Position numbers and translations under genes: made by a program. The notes beneath the pieces are model-generated. The model ran no database searches and had not been told where the DNA came from. It was given only the letters and a program-made list of their open reading frames with translations. From Streptomyces tagetis (GTDB lineage: Bacteria > Actinomycetota > Actinomycetes > Streptomycetales > Streptomycetaceae), in assembly GCF_018069565.1 (NCBI RefSeq), contig NZ_JAGPNL010000004.1, forward strand, positions 372,001-436,000: 64,000 nt of DNA, in the 5' to 3' direction. Below, piece by piece: positions 32,691 to 42,033 of the stretch (position 1 is the stretch's first letter; every line of letters begins with the position of its first letter).

Positions 32691-35048
32691 GTGACCATCG
32701 CGCCAGCCGATCCGGCCTCAGCGATCCCGGTGACCGAGGAACCCGACGGACCCGGTGCCGCGCTGCTGCGGACTCTGACCGCGCTGACCGCCGACCTCCC
32801 CGGCGCCGACCCCGGCCGGGTCGCCGCCGCCGCGCTGCGCGGCCGGTCCGCGCGGGCCGACGAGGCGGAGCTGCGGGACCTCGCCACGGAGGCGGCGGCC
32901 GGGCTGATCTCGGAGGACCCGGTCTACTCGCGGCTGGCCGCCCGGCTGCTCACCATCGGCATCCGCGCCGAGGCCGCCTCCCAGGGCGTCACCTCCTTCA
33001 CCGAGTCGGTCGCCACGGGTCACCGCGAGGGGCTGGTCGCGGACCGCACCGCCGCCTTCGTCCGACTGCACGCGGAGCGCCTGGACGCGCTGGTCGACCC
33101 GGCCGCCGACGACCGCTTCGGCTACTTCGGCCTGCGCACCCTGCACAGCCGCTACCTGCTGCGGCACCCGATCACCCGCAAGGTCGTCGAGACGCCCCAG
33201 CACTTCATGCTGCGCGTCGCCGCCGGTCTCGCCGAGGACGACTCGGACCGCTCGGTGGCGGAGGTCGCCGACCTCTACCGGCTGATGAGCCGGCTGGACT
33301 ACCTGCCCTCCTCCCCCACCCTCTTCAACTCCGGCACCCGGCACGCCCAGATGTCGTCCTGCTACCTCCTGGACGCCCCCAAGGACGAGCTGGACTCCAT
33401 CTACGAGCGCTACCTCCAGGTCGCCCGCCTCTCCAAGCACGCCGGCGGCATCGGCCTCGCCTACTCCCGCGTCCGCTCCCGGGGTTCGCTGATCCGCGGC
33501 ACCAACGGGCACTCCAACGGCATCGTCCCCTTCCTGAAGACGCTCGACGCCTCGGTCGCCGCCGTCAACCAGGGCGGCCGGCGCAAGGGCGCGGCGGCGG
33601 TCTACCTGGAGACCTGGCACTCCGACATCGAGGAGTTCCTGGAGCTGCGGGACAACACCGGCGAGGACGCCCGCCGCACCCACAACCTGAACCTCGCGCA
33701 CTGGGTCCCGGACGAGTTCATGCGCCGGGTCGACGCCGACGGCACCTGGTCGCTGTTCTCGCCCTCGGACGTGCCCGAGCTGACCGACCTGTACGGCGAG
33801 GAGTTCGACGCGGCCTACCGCAAGGCCGAGGCCGCCGGACTCGCCCGCAAGACGCTGCCGGCCCGCGAGCTGTACGGCCGCATGATGCGCACCCTCGCGC
33901 AGACCGGCAACGGCTGGATGACCTTCAAGGACACCTCCAACCGCACCGCCAACCAGACCGCCGAACCGGGCCACGTCATCCACTCCTCCAACCTCTGCAC
34001 GGAGATCCTGGAGGTCACCAGCGACGGGGAGACGGCGGTCTGCAACCTGGGCTCGGTCAACCTGGGCGCCTTCGTGAGCGGCGACGACATCGACTGGGAG
34101 CGGCTGGACGCCACCGTCCGCACCGCGGTCACCTTCCTCGACCGGGTCGTCGACATCAACTTCTACCCGACCGAGCAGGCGGCGGCCTCCAACTCCCGCT
34201 GGCGCCCGGTGGGCCTGGGCGCCATGGGCCTCCAGGACGTCTTCTTCCAGCTCCGCCTGCCCTTCGACTCCCCCGAGGCGAAGGCCCTCTCCACCCGGAT
34301 CGCCGAGCGGATCATGCTCACGGCGTACGAGACCTCCGCGGACCTCGCCGAGCGCAACGGCCCGCTGCCGGCCTGGGAGAAGACCCGTACCGCGCGGGGC
34401 GTGCTGCACCCGGACCACTACGGCGTGGAGCACACCTGGCCGAAGCGGTGGGAGGCGCTGCGCGAGCGCGTCGCCCGTACCGGACTGCGCAACTCGCTGC
34501 TGCTGGCGATCGCGCCCACCGCCACCATCGCCTCCATCGCGGGCGTGTACGAGTGCATCGAGCCGCAGGTGTCGAACCTGTTCAAGCGCGAGACGCTCTC
34601 CGGCGAGTTCCTCCAGGTCAACTCGTACCTGGTGGACGACCTCAAGCGGCTCGGCGTCTGGGACGCCCGCACCCGTGAGGCGCTGCGGGAGGCCAACGGC
34701 TCCGTGCAGGGCTTCGCGTGGGTCCCCGACGAGGTGCGCGCCCTGTACCGCACCGCCTGGGAGATCCCGCAGCGCGGCCTGATCGACATGGCCGCCGCCC
34801 GCACCCCGTACCTCGACCAGTCGCAGTCGCTGAACCTGTTCCTGGAGACGCCGACCATCGGAAAGCTCTCCTCGATGTACGCGTACGCCTGGAAGCAGGG
34901 GCTGAAGACCACGTACTACCTGCGCTCCCGTCCCGCGACCCGGATCGCGCGGGCCGCTCGCGCCACCGTCCCCGTCCAGGCGACGCCCGACCCCGAGGCG
35001 GTCGCCTGCTCCCTGGAAAACCCCGAGTCCTGCGAGGCCTGCCAGTAA
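32691..35048 (+). CDS. nrdA: class Ia ribonucleotide reductase large subunit NrdA
   Basis: Catalytic subunit that reduces ribonucleotides to deoxyribonucleotides, 785 residues. Seen are LDYLPSSPTLFNSGT, SSCYLLDAPKDELDSIY with an active-site Cys, the radical-transfer/active-site loop SSNLCTEILEVTS, MGLQDVFFQLRLPFDSPEA, and a C-terminal redox pair CEACQ. No obvious N-terminal ATP cone is visible. GTG at 32691 is chosen because GAGGGAG lies upstream; an in-frame ATG at 32583 would add 36 residues and fall just behind the riboswitch. Its TAA shares one base with the nrdB ATG (TAATG). Confidence 0.95.
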   Translation: MTIAPADPASAIPVTEEPDGPGAALLRTLTALTADLPGADPGRVAAAALRGRSARADEAELRDLATEAAAGLISEDPVYSRLAARLLTIGIRAEAASQGVTSFTESVATGHREGLVADRTAAFVRLHAERLDALVDPAADDRFGYFGLRTLHSRYLLRHPITRKVVETPQHFMLRVAAGLAEDDSDRSVAEVADLYRLMSRLDYLPSSPTLFNSGTRHAQMSSCYLLDAPKDELDSIYERYLQVARLSKHAGGIGLAYSRVRSRGSLIRGTNGHSNGIVPFLKTLDASVAAVNQGGRRKGAAAVYLETWHSDIEEFLELRDNTGEDARRTHNLNLAHWVPDEFMRRVDADGTWSLFSPSDVPELTDLYGEEFDAAYRKAEAAGLARKTLPARELYGRMMRTLAQTGNGWMTFKDTSNRTANQTAEPGHVIHSSNLCTEILEVTSDGETAVCNLGSVNLGAFVSGDDIDWERLDATVRTAVTFLDRVVDINFYPTEQAAASNSRWRPVGLGAMGLQDVFFQLRLPFDSPEAKALSTRIAERIMLTAYETSADLAERNGPLPAWEKTRTARGVLHPDHYGVEHTWPKRWEALRERVARTGLRNSLLLAIAPTATIASIAGVYECIEPQVSNLFKRETLSGEFLQVNSYLVDDLKRLGVWDARTREALREANGSVQGFAWVPDEVRALYRTAWEIPQRGLIDMAAARTPYLDQSQSLNLFLETPTIGKLSSMYAYAWKQGLKTTYYLRSRPATRIARAARATVPVQATPDPEAVACSLENPESCEACQ

Positions 35049-36061
35049 TGACCAGCCAGACCAAGAACCTGCTCGACCCCGGCTTCGAGCTGACGCTGCG
35101 CCCGATGCGCTACCCGGACTTCTACGAGCGCTACCGGGACGCCATCAAGAACACCTGGACCGTGGAGGAGGTCGACCTCCACTCGGACGTCACCGACCTC
35201 GCCAAGCTCAGCCCCTCCGAGCAGCACCTGATCGGCCGCCTGGTGGCCTTCTTCGCCACCGGTGACTCGATCGTGGCGAACAACCTGGTGCTGACGCTGT
35301 ACAAGCACATCAACTCCCCCGAGGCGCGGCTGTACCTGTCCCGCCAGCTCTTCGAGGAGGCCGTGCACGTCCAGTTCTACCTGACGCTGCTCGACACCTA
35401 CCTGCCCGATCCCGAGGACCGCGCCGCCGCGTTCGCCGCGGTGGAGAGCATCCCCTCGATCCGGGAGAAGGCCGAGTTCTGCTTCAAGTGGATGGACTCG
35501 GTGGAGAAGCTGGACCGGCTGGAGAACGAGGCCGACCGCCGCCGCTTCCTGCTCAACCTCATCTGCTTCGCCGCCTGCATCGAGGGCCTGTTCTTCTACG
35601 GCGCCTTCGCCTACGTCTACTGGTTCCGCAGCCGCGGTCTGCTGCACGGGCTCGCCACCGGCACCAACTGGGTGTTCCGGGACGAGACGATGCACATGTC
35701 CTTCGCCTTCGACGTGGTGGACACGGTGCGCAAGGAGGAGCCGGAGCTGTTCGACGAGGAGCTGGGCCGCCAGGTCACCGCCATGCTGGCGGAGGCCGTC
35801 GAGGCCGAGTTGCAGTTCGCGCGCGACCTGTGCGGTGACGGCCTGCCCGGCATGAACACCGAGTCGATGCGGCAGTACCTGGAGTGCGTCGCCGACCAGC
35901 GCCTGACCCGCCTCGGCTTCGCCCCGGTCTACGGCTCCGAGAACCCGTTCTCCTTCATGGAGTTGCAGGGCGTGCAGGAGCTGACCAACTTCTTCGAGCG
36001 CCGCCCGTCCGCCTACCAGGTGGCGGTGGAGGGCACCGTCGACCTGGACGAGGAGTTCTGA
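35048..36061 (+). CDS. nrdB: class Ia ribonucleotide reductase small subunit NrdB
   Basis: Di-iron/tyrosyl-radical subunit that starts catalysis in NrdA, 337 residues. First-helix ligand Asp73 (TGDSIVANN), Glu104 and His107 in LFEEAVHVQFY, and radical Tyr111 are all present, as are Glu in CIEGLFFYGAF and the RDETMHMSF Glu/His pair. So this is a normal Tyr-radical enzyme, not a Tyr-less variant. The C-terminal tail ends DLDEEF, the part that docks on NrdA. As I recall, S. coelicolor carries a third gene, nrdS (AraC-like), after nrdB; here only 80 bases and a hairpin separate nrdB from the convergent P450 gene. Confidence 0.95.
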   Translation: MTSQTKNLLDPGFELTLRPMRYPDFYERYRDAIKNTWTVEEVDLHSDVTDLAKLSPSEQHLIGRLVAFFATGDSIVANNLVLTLYKHINSPEARLYLSRQLFEEAVHVQFYLTLLDTYLPDPEDRAAAFAAVESIPSIREKAEFCFKWMDSVEKLDRLENEADRRRFLLNLICFAACIEGLFFYGAFAYVYWFRSRGLLHGLATGTNWVFRDETMHMSFAFDVVDTVRKEEPELFDEELGRQVTAMLAEAVEAELQFARDLCGDGLPGMNTESMRQYLECVADQRLTRLGFAPVYGSENPFSFMELQGVQELTNFFERRPSAYQVAVEGTVDLDEEF

Positions 36062-36092
36062 GGCTCCCGTCCGCGCCCGGCCCCGCGACGGC

Positions 36093-36131
36093 CGTCGGCC
36101 CCCGGCACCCTCACGGGTCCGGGGGCCGACG
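36093..36131. terminator. bidirectional hairpin between nrdB and the P450 gene
   Basis: CGTCGGCCCCCGG (36093-36105) pairs with CCGGGGGCCGACG (36119-36131) around a 13-base loop, between two convergent genes. Confidence 0.82.
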
Positions 36132-36141
36132 CCGTGGCGGG

Positions 36142-37518
36142 TCACCGCGCCACGGGCCGCACCCGCAGGTCGTTGGGGCGCAGGGTGATCCCCACCCGGA
36201 CGGCGTCGTTCGAGCCGGCCACCTGCTCGAAGCGGAACGCGGTGGCGAGCGCCGCGGTGATCAGCGTGAGCTGCGCCATCGAGAAGTGGTCGCTCGGGCA
36301 CTTGCGATTGCCGACGCTGAAGGGCCGCATGGCGTATTTCGGCAGCTCCGTCACGCGTTCCGGAAGCCACCGGTCGGGGTCGAACTCCAGGTGCCGCGCG
36401 TAGGACTTCGGATCGCGCTGGATCGCGTACGGACTGTAGATGATGTCCGAACCGGCTGGAATGCGATAGCCACCGAGTTCGGTGTCGACCACGGCCCGCC
36501 GGGTCAATACCCATACGGCCGGACGCAAACGCATCGCCTCGACGATGACATTGTTGGTGTGGGTGAGCTTGCGGACATCCTCGAATGCGACGGGGCGTCC
36601 GCCGGTCACCGCCAGGACTTCGTCGCGGATACGGTCGCCTTGTTCGGGGTGTGCGGCGAGCGCCTGCAACAGCCACATGATCGTGGAGGCGATGGTCTCG
36701 CTTCCCGGGGTGAGGATCGCGACGACCTGGTCGTGGATCTCCTGTTCCCCGATCGGATCGCCATTGTCGTCCTTCGCCTCCAGCAATGCCGTCAGCAAAT
36801 CGTCCGGCCGCCGTCCGGAGGCGCGGCGCTCGGCGACGATCTCGTCGACCAGCAGGTGCAGGTCGGCCAGGGCGCTGTTGAACTCCCGGTTGGCGGGGAG
36901 CGGCAGCCGGTACAGCGGCCCCAGCGGGACCACCATCCGGCGGTACATCCCGCGGAAGACGGTGGCGAGGGAGACGCACAGCCGCTCGGCCCGCTCGTCC
37001 ATGTACTGGCCGCGCAGCAGGCAGCGGGCGGCGACGCGCACGGCGACGCGGAAGGACTCGGAGGTGCAGTCGACGGTCCGGCCCGAGGCCCAGCGCTCGG
37101 TGAGCGCGTGCGCCTCCTCCTCCATGATCGGCCCGTAGGCGGGGATGGCGTCCAGTTTGAAGGCGGGCTGGATGGTACGCCGCTGGCGCCGGTGGAGGGG
37201 GCCGTTGGCGGTCGCCACGCCCTCCTTGCCGAGCAGCCCCTCCAGCGACTCCCACAGCGGGCCGGCGATGTGGTAGTCGGGGCTGAGGGCGAGGGCGCCG
37301 GTGAGCGCGGGGGTGGTGACCGCGTACACGGTCTTCGGGCCGATCCTGATGCGGACGACGTCGCCGTGGTCGCGCAGTTGGGCCATGAAGGCCAGCGGGT
37401 CGCGGGCCATCCGCCAGCCGTGGCCGAGCAGCGGCACGCCGCCGCCCGCCACCGGCGGCTCGCGCAGTTCCGGCACCGGGCTCCCGGTGGTGCCGGGGTC
37501 GACGGACTCGACGGTCAT
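36142..37518 (-). CDS. cytochrome P450 CYP170A-like, epi-isozizaene oxidase (albaflavenone synthase)
   Basis: Haem monooxygenase that oxidises epi-isozizaene to albaflavenols and albaflavenone, 458 residues. Haem ligand Cys407 is in FSVGNRKCPSDHF, the ExxR pair is Glu327-Arg330 (EAMR), and the I-helix oxygen motif is PGSET (271-275), with Pro at the position that is usually Ala or Gly. A DDLLT stretch (239-243) lies where CYP170A1 of S. coelicolor has its second, terpene-synthase metal site. ATG at 37518 overlaps the terpene synthase stop (ATGA), so the two are coupled. Redox partners are not in the window. Confidence 0.92.
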   Translation of the reverse strand: MTVESVDPGTTGSPVPELREPPVAGGGVPLLGHGWRMARDPLAFMAQLRDHGDVVRIRIGPKTVYAVTTPALTGALALSPDYHIAGPLWESLEGLLGKEGVATANGPLHRRQRRTIQPAFKLDAIPAYGPIMEEEAHALTERWASGRTVDCTSESFRVAVRVAARCLLRGQYMDERAERLCVSLATVFRGMYRRMVVPLGPLYRLPLPANREFNSALADLHLLVDEIVAERRASGRRPDDLLTALLEAKDDNGDPIGEQEIHDQVVAILTPGSETIASTIMWLLQALAAHPEQGDRIRDEVLAVTGGRPVAFEDVRKLTHTNNVIVEAMRLRPAVWVLTRRAVVDTELGGYRIPAGSDIIYSPYAIQRDPKSYARHLEFDPDRWLPERVTELPKYAMRPFSVGNRKCPSDHFSMAQLTLITAALATAFRFEQVAGSNDAVRVGITLRPNDLRVRPVAR

Positions 37519-38594
37519 GCGTCACCTGCCGTTTCGTTGTTGACGTACGGGGGCGTGGACCGGTCGTCCCAGTTCTCGACCCGGTAGCGGCCGGACTCGT
37601 GGTGGAACCAGTAGACGGAGCTGAACCAGTTCCGCATATTGGCCACATGGGTCCGCACGACGCCGCTCAGTTCCTTTCCGTGAACGGTTCCGTCGGCGAG
37701 CGTGTCGGCGAGCCGTATCACGTCCTGTTCCGCGTCGAGGAATGCGGAGATGCATTCCTCGATCCGCCGCCGGACTTCACCGATCGCTTCGTCCAGGGTC
37801 AGTCCCTCATGCGTGACGAGACTGATGCCGAGATTGTGGACCTCGTTTCCGGCGAGTTCCTTGGGAAGCGAACAGAGGTCGTTGTACCAGGCGGCGAATT
37901 CCTGGCTGAGCAGTGCGGCCCGACGGTATGCGGGGTGTTTCCTCACGGAATCCGGGAGTTCGCGTCCCGCGCTGGGCTCCAGGAGGTCGGTCCATATCCA
38001 GTGGGCGAAGGTGAGCCGGCGCAGGGCGAGGTATTCCTCGACGCCGGGCACGATGTGGTGGGTACGGTTGTGGAATTCGCGGTCGTACGCCTCGATCACC
38101 TCGTGGAAATGCCGGGCGAAGCGGGCGTTCCAGGTCCGCGGGAGGAAGGCGTACAGCCGCAGCACGCTGTCGGCGAACCCGGCGACCAGCGTGTCCCGGT
38201 GGTGCAGGTGGTCTGCGGGGGAGTCGAGTGCCGTGTGCAGGTTCCGGCGCAGCCGGCGCCAGGCGGCGGGGCGGTCGTGCACGATGTCGCGGTCGTGCCG
38301 GTCGTCCCAGACGAAGAACCAGGCGCTGTAGTCCGCTATCGCCTGGAGGACCGCGTCGGGGGCGCCCAGGTAGTAGCCCGCCATGAGATCGGTGTAGCGC
38401 AGCCCGTCGGCATACTCCTCGACCTTGTCGGCGGGCATGAGCCGCTTTTCCAGCAGCCAGGTGCGCGTCTTCTCCTGGAGTCTGGGCCAATACGGGTGGA
38501 GCCGGCGGGGGAATTCCGCCTCGATCACCGGGAGTGCGAGCCGTGGTGGTACCGCGGTCGGTGTCGCTGTGGTGCCGTGTGAGAAAGCATGCAC
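37515..38594 (-). CDS. epi-isozizaene synthase (class I sesquiterpene cyclase)
   Basis: Cyclises farnesyl diphosphate to (+)-epi-isozizaene, precursor of the odorous antibiotic albaflavenone. The 359-residue enzyme shows the metal motif DDRHD (97-101, in AWFFVWDDRHDRD) and the NSE motif NDLCSLPKE (238-246), both identical to the characterised S. coelicolor enzyme, plus the C-terminal RY pair in HHESGRYRVENWDDRS. GTG at 38594 (VHAFSHGTTATP) is set by homology and an AGAGGGG site; the frame is open further upstream but non-coding. It heads a two-gene operon with the P450. Regulation is not evident in the 276 bases upstream. Confidence 0.95.
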   Translation of the reverse strand: MHAFSHGTTATPTAVPPRLALPVIEAEFPRRLHPYWPRLQEKTRTWLLEKRLMPADKVEEYADGLRYTDLMAGYYLGAPDAVLQAIADYSAWFFVWDDRHDRDIVHDRPAAWRRLRRNLHTALDSPADHLHHRDTLVAGFADSVLRLYAFLPRTWNARFARHFHEVIEAYDREFHNRTHHIVPGVEEYLALRRLTFAHWIWTDLLEPSAGRELPDSVRKHPAYRRAALLSQEFAAWYNDLCSLPKELAGNEVHNLGISLVTHEGLTLDEAIGEVRRRIEECISAFLDAEQDVIRLADTLADGTVHGKELSGVVRTHVANMRNWFSSVYWFHHESGRYRVENWDDRSTPPYVNNETAGDA

Positions 38595-38810
38595 GAACTG
38601 AACCCCTCTCAGCCGCCGGTGGCGCACCCCTCCCACTGAGCGGGGCGTGCGCCGTTGCGTATCCCCGCACTTCCCATTCAGCACCACAACTGACCGTCCT
38701 GGGAACGGATTTGCTTCATTCACCACCCCCCGGTGCCGGACTTCTCCTGGTGTGTGGCAGCTTCGGAATCCGGGCGGGAGGCACGGTTCGAACAGGTGAT
38801 GGAGAAAAGA

Positions 38811-38846
38811 ACGGCGCCCGTTCGGTCGATACCGAACAGGCGCCGT
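38811..38846 (-). terminator. def intrinsic terminator
   Basis: ACGGCGCC-C-GTTCGGT (38811-38826) pairs with ACCGAAC-A-GGCGCCGT (38831-38846), one mismatch, loop CGAT. On the minus strand it is followed by TCTTTTCTCC, a real U-rich tail, unusual for this GC-rich genome. It lies 24 bases beyond the def stop. Confidence 0.88.
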
Positions 38847-38870
38847 GCGCGGGGCCGGGCCCCGGGTGTC

Positions 38871-39521
38871 TCAGCCGTTGGCGACCACGGGGTAGCGCGG
38901 CTCGTTCTCGGCCATCTGCCGCAGCGCGTCCTTGCGTTCGCGCTTGGAGAGCCGGTCGATGTAGAGGTGGCCGTAGAGGTGGTCGGTCTCGTGCTGGAGG
39001 CAGCGGGCGAAGTAGCCGGTGCCGCGCACCTTGACCGGGTTGCCCTTCTCGTCCTGCCCGGTCACCTCGGCGTAGTCGGGGCGGGCGAGCGGCGCGTAGG
39101 CGGTCGGCACCGAGAGGCAGCCCTCGTTGTTGTCGTCCAGGCGGCGCCGGTCGGCGGGGAGTTCGACGAGCTTCGGGTTGCAGACCACGCCGACGTGGCG
39201 GACGCCCTCGTCGTCGGGGCAGTCGTAGACGAAGACCTTGCGGTCGACGCCGATCTGGTTGGCGGCCAGGCCCACGCCCTCGGCGGTGCGCTGGCTGGCG
39301 AACATGTCGGCGACGAGCTGCTGGAGCTCCTCGCCGAAGTCGGTGACGTCCTGGCACTCCTTGTGCAGGGCCGGGTGGCCGACCACGGTGATCGGGCGCG
39401 AGGTGCCGCGCTCGCACCAGGCGGCCTCCCGCTCCTCGCAGTCGTCGGTGTCGACGACATAGCCGTCGTCGTCCACGGGGAGCACGCCCGCGTGCTGCTG
39501 ATCGGTGTCCTGCTGCGCCAT
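38871..39521 (-). CDS. def: peptide deformylase
   Basis: Metalloenzyme that removes the formyl group from nascent proteins. The 216-residue product has all three motifs: EGVGLAANQ (81-89), EGCLS (133-137, metal ligand Cys135) and QHETDH (176-181, ligands His177 and His181, catalytic Glu178). An acidic N-terminal extension of ~40 residues with two Cys precedes the core, longer than in E. coli Def but usual for Streptomyces paralogues. It stands alone, with its own terminator and 172 bases of gap upstream. Streptomyces usually has several def genes, so it may not be the only one. Confidence 0.95.
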   Translation of the reverse strand: MAQQDTDQQHAGVLPVDDDGYVVDTDDCEEREAAWCERGTSRPITVVGHPALHKECQDVTDFGEELQQLVADMFASQRTAEGVGLAANQIGVDRKVFVYDCPDDEGVRHVGVVCNPKLVELPADRRRLDDNNEGCLSVPTAYAPLARPDYAEVTGQDEKGNPVKVRGTGYFARCLQHETDHLYGHLYIDRLSKRERKDALRQMAENEPRYPVVANG

Positions 39522-39693
39522 GACCGACGAACGCCTTCCTGAACTGTGACCCTTTTCGATGCTGGATACAGGGTACGGGGCCGGGCCCCGGCGGGGGCAC
39601 GGTCCGGTCGACGGCTCCGGCGGGGTACGACGAGGCGGCGGCTCCGTCGGGGTACGACGAGGCGGCGGGCCCTCGTGGGCGGGCGCCGTGGGC

Positions 39694-40674
39694 TCAGCAG
39701 ACCTCTTCGAGGTCGCGCCAGTCCCGGGAGTCGGGGCTGTCGGCGACCCAGCCGTCCAGCAGCCCGCGCACCAGCGCGGCCGGGGCGGCCACCCCGCACT
39801 CGCGCTCCGGCACCCAGAGCTGGCCGTCGGTGCGGTGGCCGAGCGGGCCGGGGTGGCCCGGCTCGCTGTGGTCGTGCGGGTCGAGGTGCTCGCCGTCGCC
39901 CTCGTCGGAGGGCATCCGGGACTCGGAGCACATCCGGCACAGCAGCCGGACCGAGGACGACCAGTCCTCGGCGGCGAAACCGGCGTCGGCGGCGAGCTGT
40001 TCCAGGGCGTCCCGGTCGGCCTCGGTGGCGGCCTCCAGGAGCACCACCCAGGTGGGCACGGGCGAGGGCGCCCACAGCTCGATCTCGTCGAAGACGGGGT
40101 AGGCGTGTCCGGCGGCGGTGGTGCGTTCGCCGTGCGGCACCCCGTCGTGCAGGACGACCTCGCCCCAGCGCCGTCCGGAGGAGGGCAGCGGGATGGAGAG
40201 GACCTCGATCCGGGCGGGGTCCAGCCGCCGGCCCCACACCACCTCGGCCTCCCCTTCGGGGGAGAGGCGTACGGCGGCGCTGCCGAGGTCCATGCCGAGG
40301 GGCTCGCCGGCGTCGGTGGCGTCGCCGGGGGTGCGCAGCCCGTACGCCTGCCAGGCGCGGCGGGCCAGCGGCCAGTCCTGGAGGGCGGTGGCGGCGATGC
40401 CGACGTTCCACCAGTCGGGAGCGCCGAGGTCCCGGTCGAGCAGGGCGACGGCCCGCAGCCCGGCGGCGCGGGCCTGCTCCCAGTCGTGCCGGAACTTGTG
40501 CAGCAGGGCCAGGTTGAACCACGACTCCGACAGCCAGGGTTCCAGGTCGGCGGCCCGCGTCAGCAGCGCGCCCGCGTCCTCGTAGCGACCGTCGCCGATC
40601 AGCGTGAACGCCCGGTCGGTGGCCTGCCGCCAGGAGGCGGAGGGCCGGTTCCGTCCCTTGCCGAAGATCCTCAC
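39694..40674 (-). CDS. tetratricopeptide-repeat-like protein, unknown function
   Basis: About 326 residues. The first 110 form TPR-like helical pairs (ATDRAFTLIGDGRYEDAGALLTRA, ESWFNLALLHKFRHDWEQARAAGLRAV, DWWNVGIAATALQDWPLARRAWQAYG). The rest is a mixed domain with SIPLPSSGRRWGEVVLHDG and a CRMC pair in a His/Asp-rich region (DPHDHSEPGHPG) that could bind metal. No signal peptide. GTG at 40674 (VRIFGKGRNRP) is preferred from composition; the frame is open 37 codons further. Conserved in Streptomyces by memory, but without a characterised role. Confidence 0.78.
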   Translation of the reverse strand: MRIFGKGRNRPSASWRQATDRAFTLIGDGRYEDAGALLTRAADLEPWLSESWFNLALLHKFRHDWEQARAAGLRAVALLDRDLGAPDWWNVGIAATALQDWPLARRAWQAYGLRTPGDATDAGEPLGMDLGSAAVRLSPEGEAEVVWGRRLDPARIEVLSIPLPSSGRRWGEVVLHDGVPHGERTTAAGHAYPVFDEIELWAPSPVPTWVVLLEAATEADRDALEQLAADAGFAAEDWSSSVRLLCRMCSESRMPSDEGDGEHLDPHDHSEPGHPGPLGHRTDGQLWVPERECGVAAPAALVRGLLDGWVADSPDSRDWRDLEEVC

Positions 40675-40788
40675 GATTCCCGCCTGCCAGTTCCGTACGG
40701 TGGGCTGGCCGTGCCTTCCCGTGCCCCCGGACACCCTCTCCTGCGCATCAAACCATGTACGGCCGCGGGGGCGCTCATTACCCATGGG

Positions 40789-42033
40789 TTATCCCTCGGC
40801 GGGCACGGTGAGGCTGCCTCGGGAGAGCACCCGGGCCAGCGCTTCCACGACTTCCGGAGCGTAGTCGCCCGCGGCGGCCAGGCGCAGCTCTTCGAGGGCG
40901 GTGAGGCTGCCGCCGGGTCCGGAGTCCCGGGCCTTCTCCTCGTAGGCGTTGACCGCCCGTATGATCCGCGCGGCAAGGGGCTGGTCCCGGCAGGGGTCGG
41001 CCTGCCGCTCGACGACCACGGCGACGGCGGCGTCGACGCCGGTCTGGCGGACGACGGCGCCGCCGAGGAGCGCGATCCGCCGCTGTTCGGCGAGCGGCAG
41101 CGCGGCGGTGGCGCCGGCCGGGACCGGGTCGACGAGGCTGAGCTGTCCGATGTCGTGCATGAGGGCGGCGTACTCCAGGACGGTCAGCTCGGGCCCGGAC
41201 AGGCCCAGCTCGCGGCCGACGGCCCCGCTGAGTTCGGCGACGCGCCGGGCGTGCCCGGCCGGGGTGTACCCGGCGATCTCGGTGGCGCGGGCGAGCGAGG
41301 CGATGGTCTGCCGGTAGGTGGCGCGGACGGCGGCGTAGCGCCGGTAGGAGAGCTGGGTGAGCAGCAGCGGGACGGAGAGGACGGGCAGCGCCCACAGGCC
41401 GGCGACGGCCACCGCGAGCGCCATCACGGCGCCGGTCGCGCAGACCGCGGAGGTGATGCCGGCCATGCCGCGCAGTTCCTCGCGGAGCAGCGGGCCGAGG
41501 GGCCAGCCGGTGCGGGCGCGGGCGGGGGCGGCGGCGAGGACGGCGTCGCAGAGCGCGGTGAGGGCGAGCAGGGCGATGAGCAGCAGGGCGTGGCCGGGGC
41601 CGCCCCAGTCGCGGAAGGCGCCCTGGTGGGAGAGGGGCTGGAAGCAGACGGCGGCGAAGGTGACGGTGAGGACGCGGCGGGTGAGCTGGTCGAGCAGGGG
41701 ACCGCTGCCGCGCGCGATGTAGGGCACGCTGCCGAGCAGGGAGGCGGCGAGCACGACGGCGACGGTCTGGGCGACGCCGTGCCGGGCGGGCTGCTCGCCG
41801 ATCTCCCCGAGCAGCGCGTAGGCGAGCGCCCCGGCGGCGGCGAGGGGGGCGGTCTCGCGGGTCTCGGCGCCGGTGCGGCGGGTGAGTTCGCCGAGGGCGA
41901 CGAGGAGGCCGAAGGCGAGGGCGACGGGCCGGTCGGCCACCCCGGTCCACAGCACGCGGGCGAGGCAGACGGTGGCGGTGAGGCCGGCACAGGCACGGGT
42001 GAGGACCAGCACGGCGGGGGTCCGGGGCGCCAT
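40789..42033 (-). CDS. membrane HD-domain protein with degenerate HD-GYP domain
   Basis: A 414-residue protein with about seven N-terminal membrane segments (1-265) and a C-terminal HD-type domain. The metal-binding HD is kept (EYAALMHDIGQLSLVD). Where a c-di-GMP phosphodiesterase has HHExxDGxGYP, this one reads VVVERQADPCRDQPLAARII, so the GYP loop is lost and the following DAFDAMTS is replaced by NAYEEKA. It is probably inactive on c-di-GMP or acts on another ligand. Start at 42033 is set by the membrane topology; 61 further codons upstream are open but low complexity. It sits downstream of the canonical paralogue. Confidence 0.82.
   Translation of the reverse strand: MAPRTPAVLVLTRACAGLTATVCLARVLWTGVADRPVALAFGLLVALGELTRRTGAETRETAPLAAAGALAYALLGEIGEQPARHGVAQTVAVVLAASLLGSVPYIARGSGPLLDQLTRRVLTVTFAAVCFQPLSHQGAFRDWGGPGHALLLIALLALTALCDAVLAAAPARARTGWPLGPLLREELRGMAGITSAVCATGAVMALAVAVAGLWALPVLSVPLLLTQLSYRRYAAVRATYRQTIASLARATEIAGYTPAGHARRVAELSGAVGRELGLSGPELTVLEYAALMHDIGQLSLVDPVPAGATAALPLAEQRRIALLGGAVVRQTGVDAAVAVVVERQADPCRDQPLAARIIRAVNAYEEKARDSGPGGSLTALEELRLAAAGDYAPEVVEALARVLSRGSLTVPAEG

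Noticed and set aside
38765..38788. GGAAT...GTT resembling a SigR promoter upstream of the terpene synthase
   Set aside because: Spacer is only 16 bases and it points away from the terpene synthase gene.
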